DNA from: Ganoderma boninense
Taxonomy: Eukaryota; Basidiomycota; Agaricomycetes; Polyporales; Polyporaceae
Length of the DNA stretch: 64,000 bases
Assembly: GCA_002900995.3 (NCBI GenBank)
Contig: CM035311.1
Coordinates: 124,001-188,000 of the forward strand
Reading direction: 5' to 3'
In this document: positions 41,980-57,962 of the stretch, in pieces
Layout: the number at the start of each line of letters is the position of its first letter
Numbering within the stretch: the first letter of the stretch is position 1
Position numbers and translations under genes: made by a program
The notes under the pieces: generated by a model
Told to the model about the DNA's origin: nothing
Database searches by the model: none
What the model saw: the letters and a program-made list of their open reading frames with translations, nothing else

Positions 41980-44239
41980 CTCTTGATTTTGCAAGCTTTA
42001 TCGAGAGCTGGCGTGAGGGAGAGCGCAGACTGGCTACAGCGGGGTTTCCGCTGCCAGAGGATCCTCGGGTATTTGAATCCGCTGGGGAGTCACGGCGCGA
42101 TACGTGAGGAGCCCTTTGGAGCTACAGCCCTTTTCCAAAGTAAATCCGCATCATTCATCAACGATACGCCAAGGAGGCTGTGAACATCTAACCTTCACGA
42201 GACCGCGTCCGCGCTCCGAGCGAGGCCGGAAAAAACTCCCCCAACGGCCGCTGGACGGACTAATTGCCCCGAAGTTCAAGAATGTGATATCGGATGGCGG
42301 GGCTTTTGTCGAAATGCCTCGCGACACTAGCAGAGTACTATGATGCTGAAGGTATGCGGCGAAATAGTATGGCCGAAGTGCACGGCGGTACAAGGGTAGT
42401 TTCGATACCTACAGCATCCCTGACGGCAGAAAGGAAGCACGCCTCCGCTCGTCTGAGTTGCTGCTGATAAGTGCATGGGCGGAACCTCGAGAAGCCTGGA
42501 CGACACAGGATTGCGCCCATATGTAGGGCGCGGAGCGCTGAAGAGCGAAAAAGCGTTCAGGAGAAGTGTGCCTTCAGTTCGAAGCTGGGCCATGCGCTCC
42601 GAAGACATCGAAAGTTCAGCCATGGTCACGTAATAAGACTTAGCGAACACCATCGCCCACGCAGACGGAGGGACAACACGAAACCGTGATGCGACGTCGC
42701 TCTCTTGGTCGACTGGGTTCTGAGAGTGGCCGTGGTCGGCAACTTAAGAGGCTCTTGGGTTGACGAACCCGTAGACTACCGCGCTACCTAGAGCATTGTG
42801 AACTCGGAGTTTGGCACCCCATGGATACCATGTGTCGTCGCATGAGCGTATGGATGAGAGGGTGAGGCGCACTTGTCTGGGGGATTCGCATCGAGCTTGG
42901 TCCTGAAGAGAACGAAACACTTGATCTCAAAGAGCAGGCCGGGTCACGGTGGCCCTCCCTGGAGCCGCCGCCGCCGAAGAAGGCAACCAGGAGTTTCTGG
43001 GTGTCATAGAAGCGATGGCTCTCGCCCTCATCGTCGCCCATCCCTTCTGCTGAAGGCCGTTTTCGCGAGACTCGCTGCCCCGCTTGAGTTCGGGGCAGCC
43101 GCGGGGGTGGAGACTCGTGAAGAAGTCGGCACTTTGCTCGTATAGCGTAGCAGAGGTGTCGCGCTTGTGGAGGGTGAGGACGAAAGTGGGACCTACGGTA
43201 TTACTGCCAATGTTCATGACGGGAGAAGTAGCATTCACGCAGTCATTCTAGAGAGCATACCCAATATTAGGACAGACAACAAGACTCGTGGGAGAACCCA
43301 CCCAAGTGCTTTGTCCAGATTGCAGACGGTTCAAGCCTGGTTCAAGCTTAGATCCTCGAGACGTTCGGAAGCTGTGGAAATATAGCAGTCAATCGCGATC
43401 AACGCTTTTAACCACTTCGGACGATCAATCTGATCCATCGCGAAGCAAGCGGTGTGGGGCTATGTGTGAGAGGCCGTCCCCGTCGGTGCCGTCGACCAAC
43501 ACGTTGTCGGTTGATTGCCAGCGACATGTTCTCGTGCTGTCCGTTTCACCCCCGCTCGCAAGGCCTCAAGGACATGTGGCCCTTAAGATGAGGAGCCGGA
43601 ACCTCAGTGGGGACTATACGACTTACCTCAAATACAGACGCCGCTCCTGTCCGTGTGTAGCCTCCCGTTCTCATTTCACTGGCAGTGAGTGACCGATGGG
43701 TTTCAACCAGACGATCCACGCAACCAGAGCGAGAAAAGTAGCGAAAAACGGAAGATCGTCTGGTATCGTCGTCAGTGGGAAACAAGAGAGAAGAGAGGAG
43801 GGCCCAGCGAATGAGGAAGGCGAGGTGATTCGCCTTAACATTGAGGGACAACGTTCCGCATCTTCAAAGTTGACATCGCGAGGGCACGGCGCGAAGGCAC
43901 TAGCCATCTCAACGAACAGGACCATGTCCCTGACCTACGCTCCGAGATCTATTGTTTATTCTGGTTAATCGTATGTTACTTAGCGTCAAATGACTCTGTG
44001 CCCGAAGAACTGACCGGTCTACGGAAGCTTGAAGATGTAGGGAGAATTCGACTTGAGAGCCGACTTGTTTGTCGTACGCCAGTAGCGTTAGTGGCTGTGC
44101 TGTGTAGAAACAGAGTCGATCACATACAAGAAAACAATTTGAACCACAGAAGAGCTGAGTTCCTGGATCCTCAGGCCGGGCATGTTGCTGAGCTTGGTGA
44201 ACCGTGGGCCAGTTGGCGGACCGAACGCTTGTTCGAGGC
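41980..44239. other. Unassigned region
   Basis: Contains scattered frames, including hydrophobic minus-strand pieces near 43690-43925 (FFATFLALVAWIVWLKPIG). No family-level match or consistent exon chain was found. Possibly a decayed membrane-protein gene. Confidence 0.35.
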
Positions 44240-44679
44240 GACTAGTCATGCAAGCAATGTGTGCGAATTGCGGTCCGACAAACTCCGCACCTAAGCGGTG
44301 GCGCGGGGGAAACCCACGGTCAACGGATCCGACTGACAGCCTCAACCGAGCGACGAGTCCTGCTGAGTCTTGTCCTTGTAATTGCGGATCCACCGCGGGC
44401 TTGCATCTCTGCATGGACGATCTCTCTTGGTCCTTCGTGTAGTGCAATCATCCTCTTCTTCATATTCACTCTGCTCTTCAAGTCGCTGTCCCAGCTGGAC
44501 GCCCTCAAAACGCCCCCGCAAACCCCGCAGTTACTGTCGCGGGCCGTCAATCCTCTCGATCGCGCCCTGCTCCTCAAGTTTGGCAGTTTCTCGACGCCTT
44601 CTGAAAACCCACCCCGCGAGTCGACCTGTGATTCCCTCTGTTGTGATTTTGAAAAGCTTCTCGCCTGGCCAATGACGGG

Positions 44680-47056
44680 ATGGCCGTGGAGGAGCACCAG
44701 CTCACCCAGTCTACTCAGCAATCCACGCAGCCCACCCAGGACGCGTCGCAGGACCGGAGCATCGTGAACGCGGAGATATGGGGCTCCCTCATTCCTTTCA
44801 ATCGCGCCAACCCGTACATCACTCGTGTAGACTTCCTCAAGACACAGACAACGTACGCGATCGGGCGCAGCCGGCAACCCAGTGTCAACGACGTCGCGTT
44901 CCCGAAGTGTCTGAAAATGAGTGAGTACTCACTACCATTCCACCGTGTCGCATTGTTATCTCTTACCACGGATGGCCCCGCGCCGAAGGTCACACACATT
45001 GTACGATAGAGTGGGATGGCGAAGAAGCGGCCTCGTCTGCGGTCATCGTCACGGACCTCAACTCCTCTAACGGCACCTTCGTGAGTATCGATGTCTAGAA
45101 CACTTTGAAAATACCCGGGATACTCGTCATTTCCTGAGCCCTTGAAAGTCCCGAGAAGCTCCCGTGCCCACACCCTCCTTTTCAAACCCCTGCTTCGCCC
45201 CGTCATGGTAGTTGACTGCCCACCCGCCTGCTCCTAGATCAACGGCCAGAACGTTGGTTTGGGGAGGTGCAAGCTCTTACGCGACTGGAACATCATCAGC
45301 TTCGCGCCTCCGCGTGACCGTGATGACCCCAAGGAAGACTACCGTACGCCCTTCCTCTCCATCTCCCTCGCCTTACTGCGCCTCCCTGTGCCTCCTTATC
45401 TTTCCTGCTCCCTCTCACTGCCGGCATTCCTCTCCCAGGTTTCATCTTCAGGCACCGGGCCGCGAGGCAGAGCCCGACGGACAACTTGCACCAGTTCTAC
45501 GACATTGACCACGGGCTGGGCAGCGGGGCGTTCGCGACGGTCGTCAAGGCGCTGCACCTCACGGAGCGGAAGTGGTATGCAATCAAGTGTTTCCCGGGGG
45601 AGCGCGTGCAGCAGTTCCTCAGCAGGCCGTCGCGCCGCGCGGAGATGATGGAGTCTGCGTGGAAGCACTTGGAGCGCGAGATGGGCGTGCTCAAGCGGCT
45701 GCGGCATCGGAATATCTGCCAGGTCAAGGAGACGTTCATGGAGCCGGGGTATAGCATCAGTGAGTCGACTGGTGTGGCGTACGTGTCGATTTTCGGAATC
45801 CAACTTTTCCCGTGTAGGCATTGTGCTCGAGTACGTCGCTGGCGGTGATCTCAACGCGTACGTCAACAAGCGCGACGTTGTCTGTGAGTCGCCTGGAAGA
45901 GTGCATTCGTCATCCCAAATCCTTACACGTTCCGTAGTCGAAGTCGAGGCGCAGCACATCACGTACCAGATATGCGAGGCGTTGATAGTGAGTGTGGTGG
46001 GTCTCATCGATCAACCCTTGGACTGACCGGAACGCAGTACATTCACAGCATGGGCGTCGTGCACCGGGACCTGAAGCCAGAAAACGTACTGCTGACAACG
46101 CACTCACCGCCCATTGTTAAAGTAGCAGATTTCGGTCTGGCAAAGGTCATGGACTCTCTGTCCATCATGCATGTATGTTGCGAGCACGCCATCCTACGGC
46201 TCGCACTCAAGTCCTGACTGTCGCTGCTAGACCAAATGTGGCACTCCCGGTTTCGTTGCGCCAGAGATCCTGGGCACGGACGGATATGACAAAGCCGTGG
46301 ACAGCTGGAGTCTCGGGGTGATGGTCTTCGTCATGTATGTCTTGCATTCCGTGCGTTCTGGCCGCCGGCTTGCCTTTGATGAACCATGCGCCCGCTAGGC
46401 TCACCAAGAACCATCCATTCCACCACGACGCGAGCGCCACTGCGGACTGGGAGCTGCTGAAAGAGTACAACATAACACCCGACTGTGAGCCCCGCCCACA
46501 TCCTACTTGCGAGTCTGAAAACCGGGGCTCACCCCGATGCCCAGGTGAGGACTTCCTCCGCAAGCTCCTCGAGCTCAACCCCCGCGAGCGGATGACCCCC
46601 GCGGATGCACGCGGCCACGTGTGGCTCGCGGCGCAAGCCGCCAAGGAGCGCGTGCGGAGCATCGAGGGCGAGCTCTCGCGCCGCTCGCTCGCGTCACAAA
46701 CCCCGTCCGTCAAGCCCAAGAAACAGAAACGGCCCCGCCCCCTCCCGCCAGAGCTCTCGGACTGCGACGAGGGCCCCTCGCGCGCGGGCACGAAGCGCAA
46801 GGCGTCCGTCCTGCGCCTCGGGAGGACGCTGTCGACGCTCTCCGTGACGGACACGGACCAGGCCCAGCCGCCTGCGAAGCGTGCCCGGGCGGATGTGACC
46901 GTGGCTGAGGACGAGAACGCCGGCTCGGCGGAGACGATCGTGCCGGGGCTGTACCGGCCTACCCCGCCGCCTCGCGTGGTGTGGACGACGGAGAGCCTGG
47001 ACGGGGAGGAGATCCCTGGGCTGGGGATGTGGCGCGATTCGTCGAGCGGACTGTGA
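44680..47056 (+). CDS. Chk2/Rad53-like FHA-domain Ser/Thr kinase, copy 1
   Basis: DNA-damage checkpoint type kinase. The N-terminus has an SQ/TQ cluster ([17 protein letters not shown]), the ATM/ATR target region of this class. The FHA domain follows: [22 protein letters not shown] and SSNGTFINGQ. The kinase domain has the glycine loop [14 protein letters not shown], the lysine in [24 protein letters not shown] and [11 protein letters not shown]. The tail has basic clusters (PPAKRARAD) that could be a nuclear signal, and ends RDSSSGL. About ten short introns separate these pieces. All catalytic residues are present. Copy 2 lies 3.7 kb downstream. Confidence 0.88.
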
Positions 47057-48029
47057 CAGACTGCGAAGTCGCCTTGCGGTCGCCGTTTCCTCGTCCGACC
47101 CAGGCTTTGAAGTGTGCGTCCAGATTTTGCTGTCTTTCTTGATATCGTTGCTATCATAGTTGTAGTTTCGTATTGGCACTCTGACCCTTGCTTTGAGATC
47201 CCCTTCCCCTCTCCTGATCTCATCATGGACTCAGGAATCCGACTGCACTCTGCGCAGCTTGCAGCTTGAATGTAAATAGGATGTTAACAGGCGGAAAGTG
47301 ACTGTAACTGTACTATTGTGGCTGTGCCATTCTTGTTTATTACCGCAAATCAAATTTGTACCAAGTAGGTACGACTCGCAGTAGCACGCTCTGCATACTT
47401 GATCTCGCCCATGCCATCTTGGAGTTGGCAACTTCCATGGACAGTCCCGAAGCCTGCGGCGCTCTTTTAGGAAGACCATAGGAAGGAACCCAACGTGGCA
47501 TGCTGACCACAAAGCCCGTGCTGCAGGACTCTCCTTCAAGTTTTATTCGGCTGCTTGGACTCGTCAAGTCGTGGTGGCGACAACATGTCAGTGGTCCAGT
47601 CGGAGTCTCCGGGACCACAAATAATTTGTATGTCCTCCTCTCCTCAGCGACAGCTCACTGTTCTTTAGACTTTCCCTAATTGCTCTCGACTTTCGTGTTT
47701 GCAGGTCGAGAAGCCGAGATCTGACGACACGTATGAAGATCCTCCTCCGAGTGGACGTCCTGAAAGCGCTCAGAGCGGCAGCTTGAAGGGAATTCAAGGT
47801 GGTATGCCGCCTAGCTGATCTTCGTCCACAACTTGTGGCTGGGCCCACCGGGTCACTCTGACGGCGACGACCTGCCATCCTGTACGTGCTCAAGCATCGG
47901 GCTGGGCTCGGAGTGACACCGGTAGCCTTCCCAGTCGCCCCGAACAAGAGTAACGCTCGGTTGGCCGGAAATTCCTCTTCGAGGCAGGCAAGAAGCGATA
48001 CGTGCGAATGATGGACTCGACGTTGAGCT
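47057..48029. other. Intergenic between kinases 1 and 2
   Basis: No gene seen; 3' end of kinase 1 and start of the duplicated promoter. Confidence 0.45.
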
Positions 48030-48418
48030 CCGATGAACTCCGCGAGCAAGCGGTGGCGGAGGGAACACGTCGACAACCTGACGGTCGAGTCGTCTCGAGC
48101 CTTAACCTTGGATTTGTGGGTCCACCGCGGGCTCCCATCTCTGGAGGGACGACTACGATCACCCTTTGCCGTAGCCGAATCTCTGGCTACATCTCCTTGG
48201 TTTCCCTCCCCGTTCTTGCTCTTGGTCGGACGCCGTCAAACGCTCGCGGACCCCGCAGTCGACGTCGCGGATCGTCAACGCTCTCGATCGAACAGCTCAA
48301 CTCCGCCCCCAGTAAGTACCCCACAGCGCTCTAGCTTGAGGTTTGGCAGTTTAACCGCTCTCTTCAGAACCTCGTCGCTATATCCCCTTTCCCTTGTTGT
48401 CGCCTATCCGATGACGCT

Positions 48419-50676
<2,258 letters not shown>

Positions 50677-51374
50677 GCTCGTTCCCATATTTCGCGACCC
50701 CCATCCGACGTCGCGCGTCTAGACTTGGTCCCAGTGCTTGCTATGTTTTTGATGTCGCTCGCTATCGCAGTTATCGCTTGATATTGGCCTCTTGCTTTGC
50801 AGTCTCCACTCCCACATTTACCACGGACTCGGATTATCATCATCAGTCTTGAAAACAGAATGTATTAGGTAGCTGTGAATACCAAAGGTGCCCCGGAACT
50901 TGTAAACGTACTTACTTCAAGGTGGCTGTGCTACAATACCGCAGCCCCAGGTCCAGGCTAAGTACTCTTCCCCAGTCATAAGCCCGCAGCACGCCTTTGC
51001 AGAAGGCTCGGGGGACTAGCTGAGTCTCGACAGCGTATGGTATGTGGCCGACTCCATATCATACTGTGGTGCAGGGTCTTTCCTTGGCTACTTCCGAGTC
51101 CCCAGCCTGCGCGGTGAGCGCTTGCGTAAGATATTCCCTTCATCTTGACCACCACCGCTTTCCATTACTCTCTGTGGAGAGGGATAACTTTCTACGCCAG
51201 TGAGTATTTTATACCGTTGCACACAGTGGTGGCTCGGCTGAGGGCATCCCCGGGCTGTCAGACCGCTTTCAATAGAGTTTAGATCAACGTTGACCGACCG
51301 ACTTCCCGCGTCCATCTTCCCACGGTTCATTCTCCTCCCGCGCCCAACCTCCTCACTATCCTCCTACCCTACAC
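50677..51374. other. Intergenic between kinases 2 and 3
   Basis: No gene or clear motif recognised. Confidence 0.45.
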
Positions 51375-53649
51375 ATGCGACACCTCAACAAAACCGACAG
51401 TGAGAGCTCTGGGGCGGAGTGCGACGCAGCCGCCGCGCGCAGAACGAAGAAAAGGAGGGTCGGCGACGTCGACGAGCTCTGGGGATGCCTCATCCCGTGG
51501 AACGCAGCCGACCCCAACCTTCACAGCATCGAGCTGTCCAAGGCAAGGCGCAAGTACACCGTCGGCAGCTCTCCCAAAAACGACATTTGTCTTCCGGACA
51601 GTGCGGGTATAGGTGAGGCGCAGTTCGGGCGTGCGCTCGCGGTAGTAGTATGCCACGCTAACGACGACCATGACGACGACGCGCCGCATTCGGAAGATGA
51701 CGCGCACTGCGTGATCGAATGGGACGGGTCTGAGGGGAACGTCCATTATGCCGTCAAGGTGACCGACTGTTCTGCGCGGGGGACATACGTGAGTGCGCAG
51801 CTCGGTCTCGGTCTGGTCTCCTTCCGCAGCGCCCTCAAGTGACTGTGCTGTGTGTGTCTGTCAAGATCAACGGCAGGGCCATACGCGAAGGGGGGAATCG
51901 CTTCGCCGTTTTGCGAGACGGCAGCGAGATCCAGTTCGGGTCGAAGGGCGGGGCCCCTCGTGAGTCCTCTTCGACAGAGCGCTGTGAATGATACTCATAT
52001 GCCGTTTAGGCTTCATCTATCGACAGGTGGACAACTCCGCAGACCCTTCCCGCGGGCTGCACAAGCACTACGACCTGTTCAACGTCCTCGGACAAGGGTC
52101 ATTCGCGACGGTTGTGAAAGCGCTCCACAAGAAGCAAGGGAAGTGGTATGCGGTCAAGATGATTCCCGTCCACAGCTTGCAGCCGGCGAGCTCGTCGGAC
52201 GACTCGGACGGCGACGAAGTGCCGCGCCTCAGGGCAACGCACTCGAGCATCGTTCTGCGCGAGGTGGACGTTCTGGAGAGCTGCCAGCATCCCAACATAT
52301 GCCAGCTGAAGGAGGTGTTCCTCGAGTGCGGGAGGCTCAGTTCGTTTCACTCCCGCTGACGACGTCTATTGGTACGGTTCGGTTAACATGGCACATTGCA
52401 GACCTGGTCCTTGAATTGGTACATCATGGCAGCCTGGCTGCGTATTTGGACGAGATGGGCGTCCTATGTGAGTGTTGATGTTTGCCGTTTCCGACGTTGT
52501 TGAACCCCGCACTTGCAGTCGAACCTCAAGCTCAGGCTGTCACGCGTCAGATATGCGACGCTCTTGCGGTAATGCCACAGTCTCCGTGCGACCTAAGCAT
52601 ATATTGACATCTTTTCAGTACATCCATTCTCGGGGAATCGTTCACCGGGACCTCAAACCCGAGAACCTGCTCCTTGCCAGCCGGTACCCGCTCGTCGTCA
52701 AAGTCTCGGACTTCGGTCTCGCCAAGCACATCGACACCCTCCGGAATCTCAAAGTTAATGGCTTCTTGCACACCAGCCGATTACCTATTAACCATTTATA
52801 CGCGTAGACGGCATGTGGCACCCGCGCATACGCTGCGCCCGAAGTTATGAACCTCGGACCGAGGGGACACTATGACGAGAAAGTGGACAGCTGGAGCGTT
52901 GGCGTCGTCATCTTCAAATTGTAAGCGTTCTGGGTTTTATTGACCGTTACGTTCTGTCGGTGCTAACTGACTCCTTAGGCTTACGCTGCACTATCCATTC
53001 AGCGAGAGATATGTCGTAGGACCTATTGGGAGGAAGCTGACGCGTCGTGACACCCACGTCGACTGGGCCATGCTGTCGGGCTTCAACATCAGTAACGCAG
53101 GTGCGGCTTCGTCTGAGCTAGTTGGGCATGTGTTTTCGAATTGTGTTGATGAGACGTTCGCGTCAATCGTCAGGACAAGGCTTTATACGCAACCTTCTAG
53201 AGTACGATCCGAAGAAACGGATGTCGCTCACGGAAGCGCTCAGTCATGAATGGCTCGCAGAGGCGGATTCGCTCCCTAACAAGCGCGACGACCGTCTGCG
53301 TCCTGCACGTCAATGCACTGCCGCCAGTCCCCCCGCTGCGAAGAGCAGTTCCGTCCACGCAACGACAACTCCGCGAAGAACGCCAGCCCGAAAACCAACA
53401 CCAGCGCCAGTACCAGCCAAGGACCCGACAGAAGACCTCGTCAAAAGCTTGACGGCCATGTCGATCTCCAACGACGACCTGCCCGTCTCTGCACGCACTC
53501 GGGGAAGGCAGAAGGCGGCCGCACCAACTCCTGCTCCAGCTCCTGCTCCGGCAACGACGGCTTCTCCGTCCTCGGAAACGGTTCCGGGCTTGTTCCTTTT
53601 GCGGCGGTCGTCGCGCATCGCCGCGAAGAACGGCAACGCCATCGGATGA
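51375..53649 (+). CDS. Chk2-like FHA-domain Ser/Thr kinase, copy 3 (diverged)
   Basis: Starts [17 protein letters not shown] and lacks the SQ/TQ cluster of copies 1 and 2, so ATM/ATR-type control may be lost. FHA pieces: [23 protein letters not shown] and [10 protein letters not shown]. Kinase: [42 protein letters not shown] and a changed activation segment, [13 protein letters not shown]. An acidic insert ([10 protein letters not shown]) sits after the VAIK strand. The C-terminal tail is Pro/Ala/Thr-rich and ends KNGNAIG. About eight introns. Catalytic residues are kept. It is older or faster-evolving than the other two; the N-terminal change suggests a different role. Confidence 0.85.
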
Positions 53650-55505
53650 TGGGGTATGTTCAAGGGACTCGCAACGCAAGTCTATCGCCTCCCCTGCACG
53701 GTCTGTGTACGTGCTTGAGGTCAAATCACAAGCTCTCGTGTGTTGCATCCGCTGCTTCAAGGTTCTTCCACAATGATCGCCTATCGTGCTCCTCTGAGTC
53801 AGGCTGAGTCCCGAGTTGAAGTGCTCTACGTTGCTTTGCCGTGTCGTGAAGGACATCCCCATCCATGTAATGAGAAACAGATCTGTTGGCAATATGAATA
53901 GATACATGCTCGAAGGTGTCGCATGCCGCGATCACCGTGAATAGCTGTAAAGGTTACTCGTTAGCTAGCGGGCTGTTAAAGTTTGTTGCCAACTGCCCGT
54001 CGACATGAGACTCCTCGCAGCCCTGCGGCCCCTGCGCGAGGCTAATACCTGAGCTCGTCGTTCAACCAACGGGTCCTCAGTCCACTCCAATATCTGACTA
54101 CTTAGCTATCCTAGTATCCGTGCAACCCTATTCAACAAATCATGGAAGGCGGGTCCCGCGGGACGGCATGCAGCGTGCAGACCCGTCCGCTCGGCCTCGC
54201 ATGGTGATTGTCAACGGCACCCTCCTCCTTTATCCTCCAAACGCGCGTCATGCCCGCGATACTGTAAGAGCGCGAGACAACGTCGGGGCGCGCCGCCATC
54301 TCGCGACCTCGAGGCTCAGATATTATATATGTATTATCCTTGGCGGCGCGCGCTCTGCAAGAACGGCCGGCCAGTGGCTGCAGATCAGGTGCCAGTGGGA
54401 CGCGTCCTGCAGCTCCGAAGGCGACTGCAACTCCTGCGTATGCAGCACTGCGACAGCCGGCGCATCCTCGGCATCCACGCTGTGCGCCTGCATGGATTGG
54501 GGCCCGCGAGATTGACCACTCCGCATTGCGCTTCGAAGTTGAAGACCATCCTCGACGCGCTGCCCCTCACTGAGCGCGGTCCCGAGGGCCTGCGCGCTCA
54601 CTTCCATCTGCGCGTGGGGAACGGCTCACGTTCGCGAGCGACCGTTGTCGGGGCGGATAGGGCACGAAGGCGTGCGTGCGCACGCTCCCCTCCCTTACGC
54701 AGCCCATCTACCGCGGAGAGGTTTAGCTCGCGCCCTCAGGGCCGCGAGCTCCCCGACGGTGGCAAACCAGGCCTCGGTCGCCGGTGCGCACAAGAGTGTG
54801 CTCCGGGCGCATCCACCCCGACCTGTGCCTCCCTGCCAGTGGCCCGGAGGACTGGACGACGCTCCCGCGCGACTTTACTGAGGCGCGAAGAGCCGCTGGA
54901 GGTGTATGCATTCGGGCTCCGAGGGGTGGGCGGGGTGCACGCGCATATTGATTGAAAGCTGCGTGCGACGACGAGGCGATGGGCCCGCTTGCGTTGTATC
55001 GTCTCCTCCCCGCTGAACCAGGAATGGGTGACCGCGCGTGTGCCGGACGCGACGGAGCTGGAGGACGCGGCGCACCTTAAGTTATGCTTAGGCTGCCTGA
55101 CAGAGGGAGCGGGTTTGGCGGTGGCGGACGCGCTCGAGCTGCGAATGGTACTGAGTGGCTGACATCATTGATCATTGATGGGGGGGAGTGTGGAGGAGTA
55201 CGAAGAGGCGACCGGAGAAGAGGATGGAGCTTTCAAAGGGGAGAGGAGGGTCGGTGCGATAATACCGCGCCGGGACGTTCTCGTAGCTGAGCGAAATATT
55301 CCAAGTCAAAGAGAGAGTGTACAGTAGAGTACAATTGAGCTGTGTGGTTCTGATTATGTATAGTACACGACTCCTGCGCATGTGATATTCGACGCGCGAA
55401 GGAGCTGATCCTTTATAGATACAATAATGTTAAACTGGGTATGGGTACGGAGGGGAGTGTCTGCGCAGAGCATATCCGAGAACAACGTGCTGAGGACGCG
55501 CCGCT
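53650..55505. other. Unassigned, GC-rich centre
   Basis: 54120-55150 is GC-rich with overlapping long frames on both strands, including Cys-rich CSSEGDCNSCVCSTATAG on plus and a coding-like tail ARVPDATELEDAAHL near 55033. No family could be named and no exon chain is convincing. It may be a decayed gene. Confidence 0.35.
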
Positions 55506-56089
55506 CTAAGAGACGGCGATCTTCTTGGATATATGCTCGGGAGCATGGCGCGGGTACGTGGCTGTCAGGACACGGTTCTCCATCGAGGCCTTGACCTCCT
55601 TGGGCTGCGAGGCACAAGTTAGTCGAGCGACCAAGGCGGAACGTATGGGAAGTCCAGGGCATACCTTGATACCCTCCGAGACAGTAGCCAAGCGAGAGAA
55701 GGGGCCAAAGCGGCGCTCTCGCAGGAGATGCGTATTCTCGGTGCTCCCAAAATCAGACCTTGACTCACCAGGGACGGTGAGAAGGCTATTGTGGACGCCA
55801 ACAGAGAGGCTCTCCTTGTTCACGCCAGGGAGCTCGAACATCGCGCTCACGAGGCTCTTCTCTTTGTCCTCGCGGACATCGAGTCTGGTATTTCTCATGA
55901 GTACAAGGAGCGAGGTGGTTGGAGCTTGCACGAAACGGCTTACCGTTGGTGTCGAAGCAGTTGTATAGCGCCAACCACAGACTGCGCTTGCGGTGGCGTT
56001 CCCCAAATGCCATACGTAAAGGCGTCGTCGAGGATGCGATCAAAGTCAGCGAAGAGAGAATCGTTGGTGAAGAAGTCCACCAGCGACAT
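55506..56089 (-). CDS. Small heat shock protein Hsp20, copy 3 (diverged)
   Basis: Starts MSLVDFFTNDSLFADFDRIL, then two introns. The alpha-crystallin domain reads LDVREDKEKSLVSAMFELPG, NSLLTVPGES, THLLRERRFGPFSRL and NRVLTATYPR, ending KKIAVS. TATAAAGG at about 56216-56223 lies 127-134 bp before the ATG, the same spacing as in copies 1 and 2. Substitutions such as ELPGVNKESLSVGVHN set it apart, but the frame is open and the domain complete. The ATG at 56089 is the equivalent of 39367 in copy 1, which supports that start. Confidence 0.8.
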
Positions 56090-56223
56090 TGGATCACAGA
56101 AAGGAGTCCGACGTGTGGACTAGAGAGGACAATAGGCAGGCAGGTGTCGGCGCGATGCGCGATATTGGGCGAGGAGAGGAGGGATTGGTATCGGCAGCGA
56201 CGTCAGCGAGAGCCTTTATAGCC

Positions 56224-57276
56224 ACGATGCCCCATGGTTGCGCGGAGAGAGATGTGGACGCCGGACTGGCCTAGCACCAGGATAATATCGAGGCCAGAGG
56301 GCATTGGAACGCGAGCCGATGTATCGACCACACGACCGCGGGAGTTCAAGCCAACGAGAACAGCCCAGACCAGGCCGCGTCGACTGTGGAAATACACGTA
56401 CGCGCTGAGAAGCTCGGGAGTCCGCGGATAGCGGTCGGCGGCTCTGGGCTTCTCCTCCGGGATGCCCCTCAACGGTCATCGCATAGTCGGTTGGGCAAGG
56501 AAGACCTGAAATGACGAGAGGTGGGAAGGTGGACGAGTGTTGTAAAAGGTGTTTTCGAAACCTAGAGGAGTCGTAGATGAGGAATTGCGTGCCCGGTCGA
56601 TTGTAAAGCTTGCTGATGGCGCCGGGGTCTGCGAGTGCAGGGTTGGCGCGACAACTTGAAGAACAGAAACAGGCAAGAAATCAAGAAGACGATTTGGAAT
56701 CTTGGATGCACAAAGACAGACTGTGGTTTCCCAGAGATGCGAGCCTGTAGTGCTGTTCGGCTGGTGGGGCCGTTGTAGGTTGGGAGTAAGCGCAAGCCCT
56801 TGCTCCGCAGCGCACCTTGGCTAGGTAGCGCGGAGTACGAACATATAAGCGGAGAATGCGATTGTTCTGCGGCCGCTGCTGCGAGCATCTTAGCTCCGCC
56901 CCCGCTCCGTAGGGCGGAGTTCTTCGGGGCTTAGCCTCTCTGCTGCACATGCTCTCGACAACAGACCTTTTTAGTGCACTACTGTAAGTTGACTTCCAAT
57001 GCCAGGTGTACGCGTTCTTGCGGCTACTACAACGAGGGCTGGAGCCAATGGACCACGAGTAGGTCGATCAGGCTCGGGGAGCAATGGTGTCATTAATATG
57101 GTTCTCGGTGATCACGACGGACACTATTTTCCACCTCCGGCGCCGCAGGCTGGTAAAGGTTGTTAAAGGCACCTTTCTCCAGATGTCCAGCCCTGCATCA
57201 TCCAGGCTAGGTCACGCTGGAGCAGGGAGCCCTGTACATGTTAGTGCTGGTGCTAACATTGAATAAGTTCCCTAGA
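56224..57276. other. Intergenic, nothing recognised
   Basis: Upstream of Hsp20-3; short frames without motifs. Confidence 0.45.
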
Positions 57277-57761
57277 ATGACGACTGCTACTACGCACCCC
57301 GACATCGCGATCATCGGCGGTGGCCCGAGCAGGCCCCCACCCCCCCGGCCTCACAAGCGCTATATACCCGCCACCCTTTACGAACGCGAGGCCGACTTAT
57401 CCACGCGCATCGTCACCTGGGCGATGGTACGCTCGACCTTGCGTACGAGAGCGGACGGCGCGCTCTGGACGAGAACGGTATCGAGAAGGAGGAGGAGTAG
57501 GAGGCTCGCTCGCACCCCGAAGGCGACAGCCACGGGGTTGCGCTCAAGGACTTGATCGCTGCAGGGCAGTACAGCGCTGAGGAGCGCGAGGCGCGGATGA
57601 AGGCGGAGGAGGACTCGGAGGCGCGGATGAGCGAGGGACGAGGCGTGGGGGCGATCGCTGCTCGCGACATTGAGGCGTTGCTCTCGGCCAAGGGCCCGCT
57701 GGCTAGCGCTATTATTGACGAGATGACGGACGTGGACCCGATGCTCGGGCGCAAGGCTTAG
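57277..57761 (+). pseudogene. FAD-dependent monooxygenase remnant
   Basis: The beginning, PDIAIIGGGP, is the FAD-binding start of a tetracycline-hydroxylase-like flavoprotein. It is garbled after GGGP in a poly-C run, then resumes as PATLYEREADLSTR. A frame change leads to GDGTLDLAYESGRRALDENG, the family's second conserved block. A TAG follows near 57498. The rest (SHPEGDSHGVALKDLIAAG onward to a stop at 57761) is only about 85 codons, where complete members have about 400 residues in total. So there is at least one frameshift, one stop and a large internal loss. Confidence 0.72.
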
Positions 57762-57962
57762 ATATGTCGCGGTATGTTGTAAGCATTTTGAAGACGTTCG
57801 GGTCGGCACGTTACCTGGTACCCTTGCGAAGTATCAACGTATTCACATCTGTTATGATATACTAGAACAAAAATACAATCAATTATGGCTACAAAGGGGT
57901 TCGTGCGTTACAGGGAGTCGAAAGACGTCGATGGACGTAGCAGCGAGCGGGATGCGACCCTC

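Noticed and set aside
42873..43692. Basic open frames between 42.8 and 43.7 kb
   Set aside because: No conserved motif, no paralog in the window, and splice borders give no coherent product.
54120..55080. Overlapping GC-rich open frames up to 208 codons
   Set aside because: Long frames are expected by chance in GC-rich DNA; no family match, no consistent exon chain, frames overlap on both strands.
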